Below, piece after piece: positions 43,831-55,693 of a stretch of DNA of 64,000 nucleotides (position 1 is the stretch's first letter; every line of letters begins with the position of its first letter). The notes beneath the pieces were generated by a model. The model was not told the origin of the DNA. It ran no database searches and worked only from the letters and a program-made list of their open reading frames with translations. Source of the DNA: Micromussa lordhowensis (Eukaryota; Cnidaria; Anthozoa; Scleractinia; Lobophylliidae). The translations under genes were made by a program, and so were the position numbers. The stretch lies in NCBI GenBank assembly GCA_964020085.1, contig OZ026605.1:4878544-4942543 (forward strand). Direction: 5' to 3'.

Positions 43831-46800
43831 TCATGTTATCACTGGTGATTGATCTCCAAGAACCGCACTGCCTGGTGAAATAATGTTCACGTCTGGGTTG
43901 ACTCCCTCGGGGGAGAAACTGACAACAGGATCTTGGTCTTGTTGGGTTAGTTGAGCAGGCAAGCCATTTGGTTGGATCACAGATGTACCCGGAGAGATCT
44001 CTGACATTGTAAGGGGCTGAAAGTTGATAAGAATAACAACAGGTAAGTACTATTAAAAGGTTATTCTAGAAAACTAGTTACAATTAAGTTCACATTCAAA
44101 CACAATAAGCTTGAAACTGTCTGATACCAATAATAAGGAGTTTAAGCAAACCATGATGACAACTGCAACAAGAACATCACCAAACAAAAAGTTTAATGAG
44201 TAAAACAATAGCTGTGCACATGCGTTATAAATCTTTGTACATTTTTTGCCATCCTCTGCAAAACAAGAATGTTAAATGACTAAGTTCTGCGTATTCTGAG
44301 GAACGTGAATGACGATGGCTAATTTTTCATATCTCCATTTGGAATTGAATGCTGTCATTGTATATTTATTAGCCTGAGTGCTGTTTTAGAGCCACTGGTG
44401 TACTGAGCAGATCTAGACAATTGCAAAATTCGCTGGTAAAATAGAAATTCATTTTTTACTATGCGTCATCCTTGCACTAGCTGTCGTTGTTCCTTAAGCT
44501 CCCTAATAATGATCCCTGAAGCAACAATATGTATACCAGACAGTGAGTAGTAATAAAGCTCACTTTTTCGTCCTTTTTCTTCAACTGAAACCGGCAAGTT
44601 ACCACATCAAACAAGAAGCCAATGAATGAATGCAGCATGCCTACAACAGAAATTTAATGGATAATAAATACATAACTTGTTTTAAATCAATACACTATAA
44701 AATAATATTACAATCAACAAGAATAAAAAGTACTTTCAAAAGAATTTTATCTAGCAAGGTATCATAGCTCATAGGGAGCCTACATGATTGAATAAGGATT
44801 ATACTGAATTTTACCTGAAGTAGCAAACATTCCTCCCACGATACCACACAGACGCACCAAGAAACCCCAGAATGATCTATGTTGACTCTCAACTCGTACC
44901 ATTATTGATGACATGTCATACTTGAAGAAAATTCCTAACAACAATAAAACATCAGTAATAACCAATTACTTTCAATGAACTCATTATAACCCAGGTAAAC
45001 TTCCTAGGAGTGAAATTTAAGCTTCCCCCAGGTAATGTGTTTAGGAGGAGGTCAGTGTTAAGGTTGGGTGTTTGGGTGCTTCCCACACTATGAAGATCTA
45101 TCTATACTTCTTCCTTACCAGAAATGCCATGGCTTCCAGCATTGTGGTCTATTTCTCGAATCTGACAAACAAAATTAGTTTCATGTGTTTAACAACAAAT
45201 CATAATCACTTATATCTATATAAAAATGAGTATATTATAAAGAAGGAATCCGCCAGACGTTCAAGTAACAAGTGGACAAAAACTTTGTACCAAGATTATT
45301 TACATTGTTTTGAAAACTTCTGTGCAACTGTTTTAACTATCTTCTCGGAAAAAATCATTTCTAACAACACCAAATGCTTAAATTTATAAAAGTACTGGTG
45401 AAATGAGACTGATGATGAAATTTTACCTGTGTTTACACAATTACTCTGAACTTTGGAGTTTTTTTCTTCTCTTGGGTTTCCTAGGGAAATTGTTTCTGTT
45501 GTTACTTCAGGCAACTATTTACATCATTACCAAAGTGTGTAGAGGACTGTAAAATACTTCAACTTATTCTGGTACAAACTTTTTGTCCACTAAAATCTGA
45601 AATTGCTCAATTTCATATGGGATTTCGTCTTAAAAATCTTAAGTTCTTGAATGTTAGACTTTAATAGGTATAAGTACTATAAAAGATAATAGAAGTAACG
45701 TTGATGTTTGAAAAGAATAAAGTATGATACAATTATCACATTCCACAAATAATTCAACATTTTTGGTTATGATTTGGTGAAAAGAAATACACATAATGGC
45801 CTGAATGATTTTTTGTCATATGCTGGTTAATTAAATAAACTTGATTATTAACATTGCTTATTGCACTGTGAAAAGGAGAATATGATAATCATGATTGGTT
45901 AGCTAAGCAGCCAAAGATCCACCTAGACCAGGCAGTAGTACATGCTACTGATGATTCATCATTTTTCTCTCATGCCTAGACACAAATGTTGGTTAAACTT
46001 CTAAAAAAAGCTACAGTGGAACCATGTGATATTTAGTTGAAGCCTGCGAGACCGGCATACAGGGAGAAAATTTAGTTGCAAATAAAAAATTGCAATCATA
46101 CAAGATTACAGGTACAAACGTAACACCAATGTTAACAACATTTACTCTCTGACAGACTGTACTATTCTTTGATTCCCAGTCGTAAGGCCCATAAGCTTGA
46201 AGGAAATACTGACATTTACGTAACATGTGAAACTAATGATTACAAATAATATTAATATACTTTGGCTTACCCTTTGTGTCACTGAGTACTGATTTGTTTT
46301 TGAAATGCGACCACTAAGTGATTTAATAGTTGTTGGTACTATCTGCAGAATCATTTGAAAAATAAATATTTCAGATATTTACATTGGTTATTCCAGATTG
46401 ATCAATTTGCACCGTAGCTTGGTTACTGCGCCTTTCAATAACATGCGGACTCTAAAATTCAAAGATCAACCGACAAATGCGTTTTTCAACACCTTCAATC
46501 AAATGTTCGGCGGCTCCTCCCATCTTCTGACTATGTTGCCTGAACTGTGCTCAACGATTTGATTTGAGTACCGCATGCACGGCAGTAGTCGGAAGCTGGG
46601 AGGAACGATTGACGTTAGCGAAAAACGCATTTGTCGGTTGAGCTTTGAATTTTAGAGTCCGCATGTTATTGAAAGGTGCAGTAACTAACACTGACAGCAA
46701 TAAGTGCCACCAGGTATGATATCAGTTAAATAATATTAATTATGTAATTTTTACACACTCAAGAAACCAACCTGAATGTAATACTGGTACATCTGTAAGT

Positions 46801-49800
46801 CTGAGAAGGAAAAAAAACAAGGTTTATTTGAGCAACAACTGGTAGAAGATCATAAAGAGTGACTGTGTTTAATATCAGTGGAGAGCAAATTGCTCATTGA
46901 AGCACATGGAATTATGTCTCTCTCCTCAGGAGGATATTCAAGTTAAATTCTGTTGGTCTGCTTCAACTGGTGGTTTATCTGCTTATACTGTACTGTAAAC
47001 AACTCTGGAAATGTCTGCCGATTTGCAAATAATATAAACAGGACTACATTCAGGAACATGACTAAGAAAGTACTATAAAGTAACTCATTAACAGTAGGCC
47101 TTTCTGGCCTTTGCATTTTGAACAAAGCAAAATGTCAGCGTGTTATAAGCTCTCTTTCAGCTAGAGAAATAAGCTAGCAACCAGCTTCTAATTACATCAC
47201 TTTAAATTATATTCCTGTGCACAAATCACCACATCAGCCCTAGCAGGCTCTGAAGTGCACCATACTGTACATAACACTCTCCAGGCAGAGCTCATCCTAC
47301 CACAAAACAGATTGTCGTCTTACGTTTATCAGTGGTGACAATGTCTCCATCAAGAGGATTGACATAGCCAGGCACCCAGTGACCAAACGATAACACATCA
47401 ATTCTGTGAGAATAGTTGAATACTGTGGACAGTAATGAGAGCTGTCAGTTAAAACCTAACACTGTATATACACGAGTCAGAGCAACAAGTGAATAAATGG
47501 GCTTGCATGGAGATTCAATGTAATTTAAACATATAGCACCTTCACAAAGAATTAGACAGAACAAAAAAAGAATAATTGTTAAAGAATTAATAATACATGT
47601 CCATGGCAAACTATTTTTGTTTTTAAATTAAAGTGAGCATTTAATGCACTTAACAGTTATATTGTTATTAGACATAATAAATTATTTTTTTGTTTGAATA
47701 ACAATGTTACACAGCAATGAAAATGCTCGGTTCTTACACTCAGATGGCACCAAAGCACTTAAATGGGCGTGTCCTCTGGGGTGATAGATAGACCTGAATG
47801 TAACATGAAAAGAAGCAAGGATTAAATAATATCTCTAGAGACAATCAGTGAGACAACTGGATCTAGGCATGCTTTGCAGTGAGGCAAAAAGGGACAAGAG
47901 CAGATTGTGCTAACACCTTATGCCCCATTGGGATAAAGAGGAATAATGTCATACAATATTCAGTGACCATGAAACTGTAAGTACTTACTTGCCGGCAGTG
48001 ATGTGAAAATTGCCAGCCACTTTGTTGACCTCAAAGGAGCCATGGACTCGACAAGCATCAAAAGGTTTATCTTTTGTTTCTTCATCCTGTCTGCAGAGTA
48101 CAGAAAAACACAAAATTATTATCACTGTCTGCTATTATTGAAACTATGGTCACATACTTCAATAGATTCGAAAAATCTTTTTTGGTGAATTTAAAATTCC
48201 TAAATATTCCAATTTAGAACAGTCACACCTACTGCGTCTTGCAGAAAAAAAGCGATTTTAATTATTAAGTATAAGTGTAGTACCATATTTTGAACCTGCT
48301 AAAACACGGATTTCAGTTTACTGACCTTTTAGGCATGTAGGTGGGTAAGTCACCTTTAAACTCCTGAAGGATCTTCAATGCTCTATATCCATCTATAAAA
48401 GCATGCATCCTTCTAAACATGCTGAAAACAGTAATATTACAATAAATAAAACAGTGCTCTTGGGTAAATCAGAATGCTTGCCATTATCCTTCTCATGGTG
48501 CCACTCTTATGTATTTTATGAAGGGGTATACGGGATTGTCAGCAAACTTCCAACAAAATGGAAAAATGGAAACTATAGTTTATAATTGTGCAATGCACAA
48601 TAGCAATGCACAATAGCCTGAAGAGAAGTATGGCATAGTGCTACATGTATCTACTAATATTACAGACGTCAACAAGTCCAATTTAACAATAATTAGATTA
48701 TGAGCTCGAGATTTCTATCGCCTCATAGAAATCGAGAGGGAATAATCTAATTGTTTTAGTAGAATTCTAACTGAAATTTCCTTCAAATAACGATTCCAAT
48801 TATTTCTGGTTAGTATCAAACTTCATGCTTTAGAGAGTTACTCACACGAAATTGTTTATTCATTTGTTTCTAAAATAATGTTCTTTCAAAACTTCAGTGA
48901 AACGAGAAAATGTTACACTTTTGTCAACCACAACAAGCCACTGAACACTAATGGCTCAGCCAATCAGATTACAGCATTTGCATTAGTATACTAGTAGAAT
49001 TCTACTAATAAGCAATAGACCCTATTCACAAATGGCTACCGATTTAAAATTCTTTTGTATGCATTTAAATTAGCTCAACTAACCTCGTTTGAGAGTAAAA
49101 GTTCTTTTGAATTGTCAACTCAAAAGCGAGGTTAGTAGCCTAAGGGCTAATTTTAATATTTGCAAAATAATTTTTAATTCGCAGCCATTTATGAACAGGG
49201 TCTATATAGTACATTACACAGATCACAAAATGTACTAATTGCAAACAAAAATACAAAATATTCATATTCTTGAATTTGACCCAAAATTTAAGTTCTTTGC
49301 AAAACATATAGGGTGGGTTGTTCAAGGGAGATCAATGCTATCCACCAAATGGATTCTCATTTAAGCCAATAGCAGTTTGTTTTGTGAACAATATGATCCA
49401 CGGATTAGCGATTTATCCAGTGGATAGTCTTATCCACTCTTTGAACAGCCAGGACAAGATGTACAATGTACTTACCCCAACCAAGAGGCTTGATCAGGAC
49501 TTAGTTCAAAATAACTCTGTCGAATAAGATTAAATGATTGAATTAATCAACCAGCTACTGTGGCTAAATTTGCATCAATTTCTCTACTGTAGTAAGACAA
49601 ATTTTGTGCTTAAATTACAATTTGTGGGAAAACACTTACTGGCTCTAATTTCAGTTTGTCGCCCAATTCTAATGTGGAACCAGATAAGTCCAGGACATCT
49701 GCACCAATATCTGAGAGATTTTTTCAACAAATGTTATTTCTATATAATCGTTAATAGCCTAAAGCTAAAAATCACTTATTAACAATAAATACTAGAATTG

Positions 49801-52800
49801 GTTGAATGACTTATATGTCAGGCTCAAAAAGGTGCGACTTTGCTATGTAAACAGTTCCTGAGTATGTGTGAGTGAATGTGTGAGTTAGTTGTGTTATATC
49901 AAAAGGAATGTTAATTATGGTTAGTAAAGTATTGCCGTGAAAGTAAAAAAATTAAAAGAAAAATTAAAAGAAAAAACAAACAAAAACAATAAATGTACTT
50001 TTTTTCAATGAATGATAGAGATCACATAATTATATTATAAAATCATAAAATGTATTAAAAGTGAAAGCTGAACAGAGGCACCAGTAGAGTGCATATGAAA
50101 CCTAAATTGACATTTATTTGAATAACAGAAACTTACTTTCACATTTCATTGCTACTGTAAGATCAACATTGATTTGAAGTTTACTGTCAACAGATAAATA
50201 CATTAAATTGTGTTAATTCAAATGCATGTACCAGAGCTGTCAACAAGGGCTGTAACCCGTACCTCCTGTTACGCCTGAGTATGTTTGATGGGCCCTAGAT
50301 GTTACGAGTGAACTGGCCTTTAGTTAATACAATTCACCCACAAAGCAATAAGTTTGCTATGGGTGTAAAGATCAAGGCTACAGGTGAATAAAAACTTAAT
50401 GACAGCCCTATGTACACTGTATAGTCTATTTTAATAGCCATTTTCTTGCTTACCTCTTCTCATTTGCACTACAATAAAATCCATCATGCACACTGTATGC
50501 AAGGTAATTTCAGGCAGTTAAATAATTTCAGTCTGAAATTGCCTCGCATCAACATTTGACTACATTGTAATGCAAATGAGAAAAGTTAAGGGATATTATA
50601 CAGTCATGCACATCAATATCCCTTCTTTTATAATAAAAAATAATAAAGTGAACATGTGTGCTAATTATATTACAGTCTGTAGTTTATGTCAAGGGATCAC
50701 CATTACAAGCAAAGAGTGTGCAGAGCACTGACGCTGACTTCTAGTTCTCTGCGAAAACCAAGAGGTTAGAGCAGTCTAAGTCCTTAAATAAGTCACTTGA
50801 TGTCGACATCCTTTTTTCATCACCTGTTCACTTAATAACTACAGTGTATTTACTGAGAATGTAAGGGGATTTTGATCAGCCATGACCGATACACACCTAT
50901 CTGTATCTGTGTCGACTTCATAATCATATTTGGTTTCCACTGCTCTGTAGTACCAGAACTCAGACACCACAAGAATTCCAATAAATAGAAAAATAAGGAT
51001 GGAGACTGTTAAAAAGCAAGGAGAAAAAACAGTTTAGAGGCTTCTCAATAACCAAGTGAAGACAAAATGAAATTCTGACCTGCTGTAACCTTTAGGTATA
51101 AGGTAATTAATGACATTGTCTAATAGAAAATGTACTGCAAAGGTTGGTCAAGACAACATGAAAATAGGCGATGTTACAATTTTCGGCTGGCCAACACCAG
51201 CCTTCTTCAGGTTTATTGAATGGATAAATGCTTATTACAAGATCTTTATATTTACCAGAAATGACATAAAAAGGCTACGTGATGTGTAACATTAAGAAAA
51301 AAAGAAAATGCATAAAAGATAATAATACATGATAACAAGGTAAAATAGACAAAAGAAAATTAAAAGGTAGCTAAATTAAATTACATTTCATCTCTTCTGT
51401 TAAGGCCTGCAGGCTCCAGTGTTTTTCCTCTGTGTATGAGGAATGCCTCACGAGCCTTTCTGATAGAGTCACAACTAGTGTGCAGTTGTTCGAGCGGTAT
51501 GAGGATCATGTGATCCTCCGCGTGGCCACTAGTCAGGAAGAGTATTTGCAGAGATAAAGCTTTAACACAAATATTGCCTCGCCCTGTATATCATGAAAGC
51601 TTGTCAAAGGTGGCGCAGATGTCTTCTCAATTCGTATACAAGATCTCTGCCAACTTAGCCCGTGAACAGACTTGCGATTGTGTTGCAGGGAAAGGAAAAA
51701 AACAGGAGGGCAGATATAGCCAAGAGTAGTCTGGAGAGGGAAAAATTTCACCCCGCTAGGCTCGCTTCACTTGCCCCATTTTATGGTGCTTGTGCTCTCC
51801 CAGATTATCCAGGAGCCTCCTGGATACAGACCGAATCTCCCGATCAGCAGCAGGGGAACTGAATAGACTTTTTATAGCATCGAAATAAAAAAGACCTCAG
51901 GGGCAGCCCGCACCCTGAATGACCAAGGAGGTTTCCATCCTCTCCCCCTGCTGCTTGGTCTCCCGTAGGGGGTGCCACATTTTGGCCAATAATTGTCATT
52001 TTTGGGGGAAAATGTTTGCAATATTATAGGATGCATTTCTGTGGTTTAATTGGCAGAGTTCTCTTTTAATGACGCTTTTAGGGTCAAGAAAGTAAAATAG
52101 GCGATGCAATTTTTTTTTCATGTGGCGCATGATTGGTGCATGCGCATGATTGGTGAAAAGAACTCTCTGTGATGCGTGATTTAAGAGAAAAATTCAGCGT
52201 GATGCGTGATTGGCACCCCCTGTTTGCCACCTTCGTTTATGGAAAGTGTCTATTGTGTCCTAAGGGACACAAGATTTGTGGTGTGAGAAGCGAAGGTGAT
52301 AAATTTATTCTTTAAAGTGTTACTGTACCCCCCTGTAAACTATTAACAGGAGTGCAAGCATATAAACACACAGCCTTACAAAAGTATACATAGCAGCTTT
52401 TAAGCTGAGGCCCTATGCTTAAAATTGTGGAGAAGGCCAGGCATAGTCAATCGGTAAAAATCGATACCGCAAATCAATATGGTTATCAATTGATATTAAT
52501 CACCGATTGCTACTGATTGATATCGGCAATTGATAACAATCAATAGCTCACAGAAAAATTTCTTTATCGATTACTCTCAATTGGCAAAAAATGATAAAAA
52601 TCGACAATTCCTGACTTCCGGAATATCAAAAAATTGACAATAACCACACTAACTATTCAAAGAAGGCTTTGTTAGTGTGTAAAATAATACCTGGAACAAC
52701 ACATGACGAGAAATACTTTAAATTGGCCGAGAGCCCACCACATGACCTGCAAATAACTGCCTACAAATAATGGTCTGCTCATGCGTAGTACCGTCTAAAC

Positions 52801-53503
52801 ATGTTTTGCTGCAAATAACATTCTGCTCATGCATAGTTGGAACCACGTTCTCGAAAGAAAAATGGCAGACCGCTTCCCTGAGCTTCCAGGAAGTGATTAA
52901 AATATGAAAACAAAACTTGGTGATCGAATGATAAAACAGTTATCGAACTCGGGTATCGAAAAATATCGTGATTTGTCAGTGTCTCGCAGATCAATTATTT
53001 GCCTCAGCCTTCGGCTTCGGCAAATAATTGATCGGCTCGCCACTGACAGATCACGATATTTTGCTCAACCTCGTCCAATAATTGTTAATTATTTTAATTT
53101 TCATCAGAACGGATATTGCGCGTAAGAATTCTTCCTATTCAGTTAAAATTATAACCAGAAAACTAGCAAACGAATAAAACAAATAGAACAAACACAGGCC
53201 TAACAATACGCCTAAGTGCATTACGTCTGATGTCATAATTTAAAACAGCCAAGAGGCAAAAAATTAAGCACTTGGTAAACTTCATTTTAACAAAATAATT
53301 ACGTACGATCAAATATTACTTCACCTAATAAGCATTATACCATGATAGAAAGATAGAAAGCAAGAGTGCAGAAGTATTTACTCACCAGATCCTCCGCTAG
53401 CAGAAGTTTGTTGATAATTTTCCGGGACTTTAGGGAAAGCATCAAGTTCTTTTAGAACCTTCAACGTTTGTTTGCGATTTCGTATGGCACCAACGCGCCG
53501 CAT
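43831..53503 (-). CDS. ERGIC2: ER-Golgi intermediate compartment protein 2
   Basis: Fifteen exons join in phase to 421 aa (human about 377): 53386-53503, 50897-51005, 50137-50183, 49640-49710, 49476-49516, 48326-48421, 47989-48090, 47738-47793, 47324-47422, 46772-46800, 46271-46342, 45119-45161, 44815-44934, 44564-44640 and 43831-44016. The start MRR...LKELDAFPKVPENY and TSASGG are diagnostic of ERGIC2. Exon 2 supplies transmembrane segment 1 (ILIFLFIGILVVSEFW). Then come VAMKC, GADVLDLSG, CRVHGSFEVNKVAGNFHIT, HPRGHAHL, HRIDVLSFG and NPLDG. The second membrane segment is in FWGFLVRLCGIVGGMFATSG. The protein is a two-pass cargo-receptor type membrane protein cycling between ER and Golgi, usually with ERGIC3. 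The C-terminal tail of about 62 residues is longer than in vertebrates. Introns contain several MITEs. Confidence 0.93.
46422..46685. mobile_element. 264-bp hairpin MITE in an ERGIC2 intron
   Basis: GTTACTGCGCCTTTCAATAA at the left and its near-exact complement at the right end start an inverted repeat of about 60 bp (through CATGCGGACTCTAAAATTC and CCGACAAATGCGTTTTTC). Arms continue with lower identity to the middle. It lies between exons 11 and 10. Confidence 0.85.
48690..49010. repeat. Fold-back sequences in an ERGIC2 intron
   Basis: TAGATTATGAGCTCGAGATT with its complement AATCGAGAGGGAATAATCTA forms a hairpin at about 48693-48752 (inner arms ATTTCTAT / ATAGAAAT). About 20 bases later TTTTAGTAGAATTCTA (48755-48770) pairs with TAGAATTCTACTAATA (48995-49010), enclosing a 240-bp segment. 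It may be two adjacent MITEs; borders are uncertain. Confidence 0.5.
49015..49205. mobile_element. 191-bp MITE in an ERGIC2 intron
   Basis: ATAGACCCTATTCACAAATG at the left end pairs with CATTTATGAACAGGGTCTAT at the right. Inside, AACTAACCTCGTTTGAGAG pairs with TCAAAAGCGAGGTTAGTAG. It sits between exons 6 and 5. Confidence 0.8.
51140..51545 (-). mobile_element. 3' remnant of a Penelope-like retroelement
   Basis: The minus strand encodes a C-terminus at about 51380-51540, with SIRKAREAFLIHRGKTLEP then AGLNRRDEM-stop. This resembles the GIY-YIG endonuclease end of Penelope-like elements (REAFWIxxLxTLxPxGLN). About 51190-51215 reads CCTGAAGAAGGCTGGTGTTG, the phrase that commonly follows that ORF. 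The rest of the element is missing. It lies in ERGIC2 intron 1. Confidence 0.55.
52440..52620. repeat. ATCGAT/CAATTGAT-rich degenerate repeat
   Basis: Phrases such as AAAATCGATA, TCAATTGATA, GATTGATATCGGCAATTGATA and TTTATCGATTA recur about every 15-30 bases, in both orientations. It is non-coding and lies in ERGIC2 intron 1. Confidence 0.5.
52956..53075. repeat. Fold-back repeat in ERGIC2 intron 1
   Basis: Arms AAAATATCGTGATTTGTCAG and CTGACAGATCACGATATTTT enclose a second pair, GATCAATTATTTGCC and GGCAAATAATTGATC, around the turn CAGCCTTCGGCTTC. It is an almost continuous hairpin of about 105 bp, probably a small MITE. Confidence 0.75.
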
Positions 53504-55690
53504 TTTGCACTTAAAAGCTAGAGTTATAAAATTAGATCGTTTTTTCAATGCGATCGACTTCAATACGTTACTCTAATGAAGAGGATTTGAGAACCAATAA
53601 TGAGTCAAAACAACAATATCTTCCTGCAATCACAAGACGCTTATTCCACGTGTGACCATGCGCAGTAGAAGAATATCCATGATGCAAAGCAGGCATTTTT
53701 TTTGTTCTGTAAAAATTGGAATCCGTGACCTGGACTAGCAGACGAAGAACGTGAACTAATGCGCCGGAGAAATTTGAAAGCGGAGCTTTACTTCTCTGGT
53801 TAGGCCTTACGTCCACACTGCTCCGTCAAAAAAAACCGGTGCTTTTCGAAAACGCTTTTCAAACCGGAGGAATTTGAAAACGCCGGCTTTACGTTTTAGT
53901 GTGGGACGGAAAACATTTGAAAACGAAGCTTTTCGAAAACGATGTGATTTTCGAAGATAATGTGATTTTCCTGCCAGAGTTTTCCTCAACCAGAAATCCA
54001 AAATAACCGGTGGTTGTTGCGTTTCCAAATTTCTCCGGCGTAACGTGGACGGACTGTTCATTCCGCGCGAAACCTCCGTTATCAATTCCTCCAGCATAGT
54101 GTAGCCTTTCAGTTCTGCATGAGAACACACTGTCAACTTATTTCCGTAAGATTTGACTTTTTGAAAATTCAAGCAAGGAAAGATATATTGCTCGTCAATT
54201 TTTAGCAGCGAAGCTGCTTGGAAAATGAGCTCGAAAGACAGATTTTCCATATATTTTTCTTTAAAATCGAGCAAGTACGCACATATTTAGGAAAGCTAAA
54301 ACGTCTATTGCATTTATCCCAGAATGGTGGAACGAAATATTTAACTTTTCCCCTGCGGACTGTTATCAGTACACTAATGAAAATGGTAACTAGAATATAT
54401 TTATAGAGAGAAGACTGAATGCGGACCAGAAAAGTTGACCGAAAGATGTTTGATGAGGCATGTGGATTTTTAGGGGCGGTAAGTGGGCCAACCAATTTTT
54501 CATTTAACTTCAACCCATGCATCAGTTTTTCGCGTTCTGCTTGCATTCATTTCACACTGCACAAACTTCACCACAGTTTAAGAACAATTTATCTCGTACT
54601 GACTGTACCGTGTTCAGAGCCGTAGCTAGTAACATGAAGAAAATCGAGCCAGCTGCCTCAGTCTTTTCTTTTTTATCGTTTTTGTGAATTATGATTATCA
54701 TCACATACTTTCTCTGGATGTTGAAATAAGTCAAGCTAAGTGGACTAAAAGAGTGGAAAATCTTGGAGGATACATTTTTAGGGATTCCCAGGAATTTCTC
54801 GCTGCTCCGTGTGCAGAGTTTGTCCAGTTATACTTATGATCTCTGTTATTCAGCAGGGAAAGCCGAAGAATTAATCTTCATAAGTGCTTATGTATCTTTA
54901 ATTTAACATCCATTTACGATTTTCAGTCCATAGAACTTTATTTACAGTTGGTTACATTTCTGTTACGTCATATAGACCAATAAATGTCTTCCTATCGCAA
55001 TCTTACTCCTTGGAGAATTTTTAACGTTAAAGTCCGTTTATGTCATAACCGTGGCAACATTCAGTTACATGTATATCTAGAAATAAAGAAAGAGGAAAAT
55101 AGAGGAGTAAAATAAAGAAATAAAATAAAACGTGAAACAGTCAACGAAACTGCAAAAGAAAGTAAAAGTAACATTTTACTTGCTCTAGTCTCCTACAGCC
55201 ACTTAATTTTTTTCTAATTTTATTGCGTTGTTAAAGTTAGCGTTTAGAGAAGTTTTCAATTGAGAGTCGTAAATCCAAAATCAAAGTAATCACTCTAGCC
55301 AATCACAAAGGACACAGTCTAGTGAACCAATCAAAGCTCGAAGTAATCACATGTAGCCAACGCAAAGCGCGGGAAAACCCTTGCGAACGAGTCACAATTA
55401 GTTTTGATTTTACTTCTGCATGATTGGAGGAAAAAGTGGCGCGAGTTTTTTTAAGCCAATCGTTGAGCGTAACTGATGTAAAACCAATTACTTTTCGACA
55501 CTCAAATGAAAATCGCTCTATTTTCTTTGCAATTAACAACTTTGTTAGAATCTTCGGTCAGATTGCTAAAAGTAGTAGGACATCACATCTAGCCTGAACT
55601 AAAACGAAATTTTATATGAACAAGTAACCTTCTGTTTTCATGCAATTCCTAGACTTAGGTACAAAGACTACGCAATACTGTCTGACTGTT
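53504..55690. other. Intergenic between ERGIC2 and TRIM gene; repeat at 53.75-54.05 kb
   Basis: The ERGIC2 promoter should lie just above 53503; no TATA box is evident. About 53760-54050 has repeated phrases (CTTTTCGAAAACG, AAATTTGAAAACG and CCGGAGAAATTTGAAA with its inverse AAATTTCTCCGGCG) that form a loose inverted repeat, probably a MITE. The remaining frames are unrecognised. On the minus strand AATAAA near 55220 could belong to the TRIM gene. Confidence 0.4.
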
Positions 55691-55693
55691 CTG

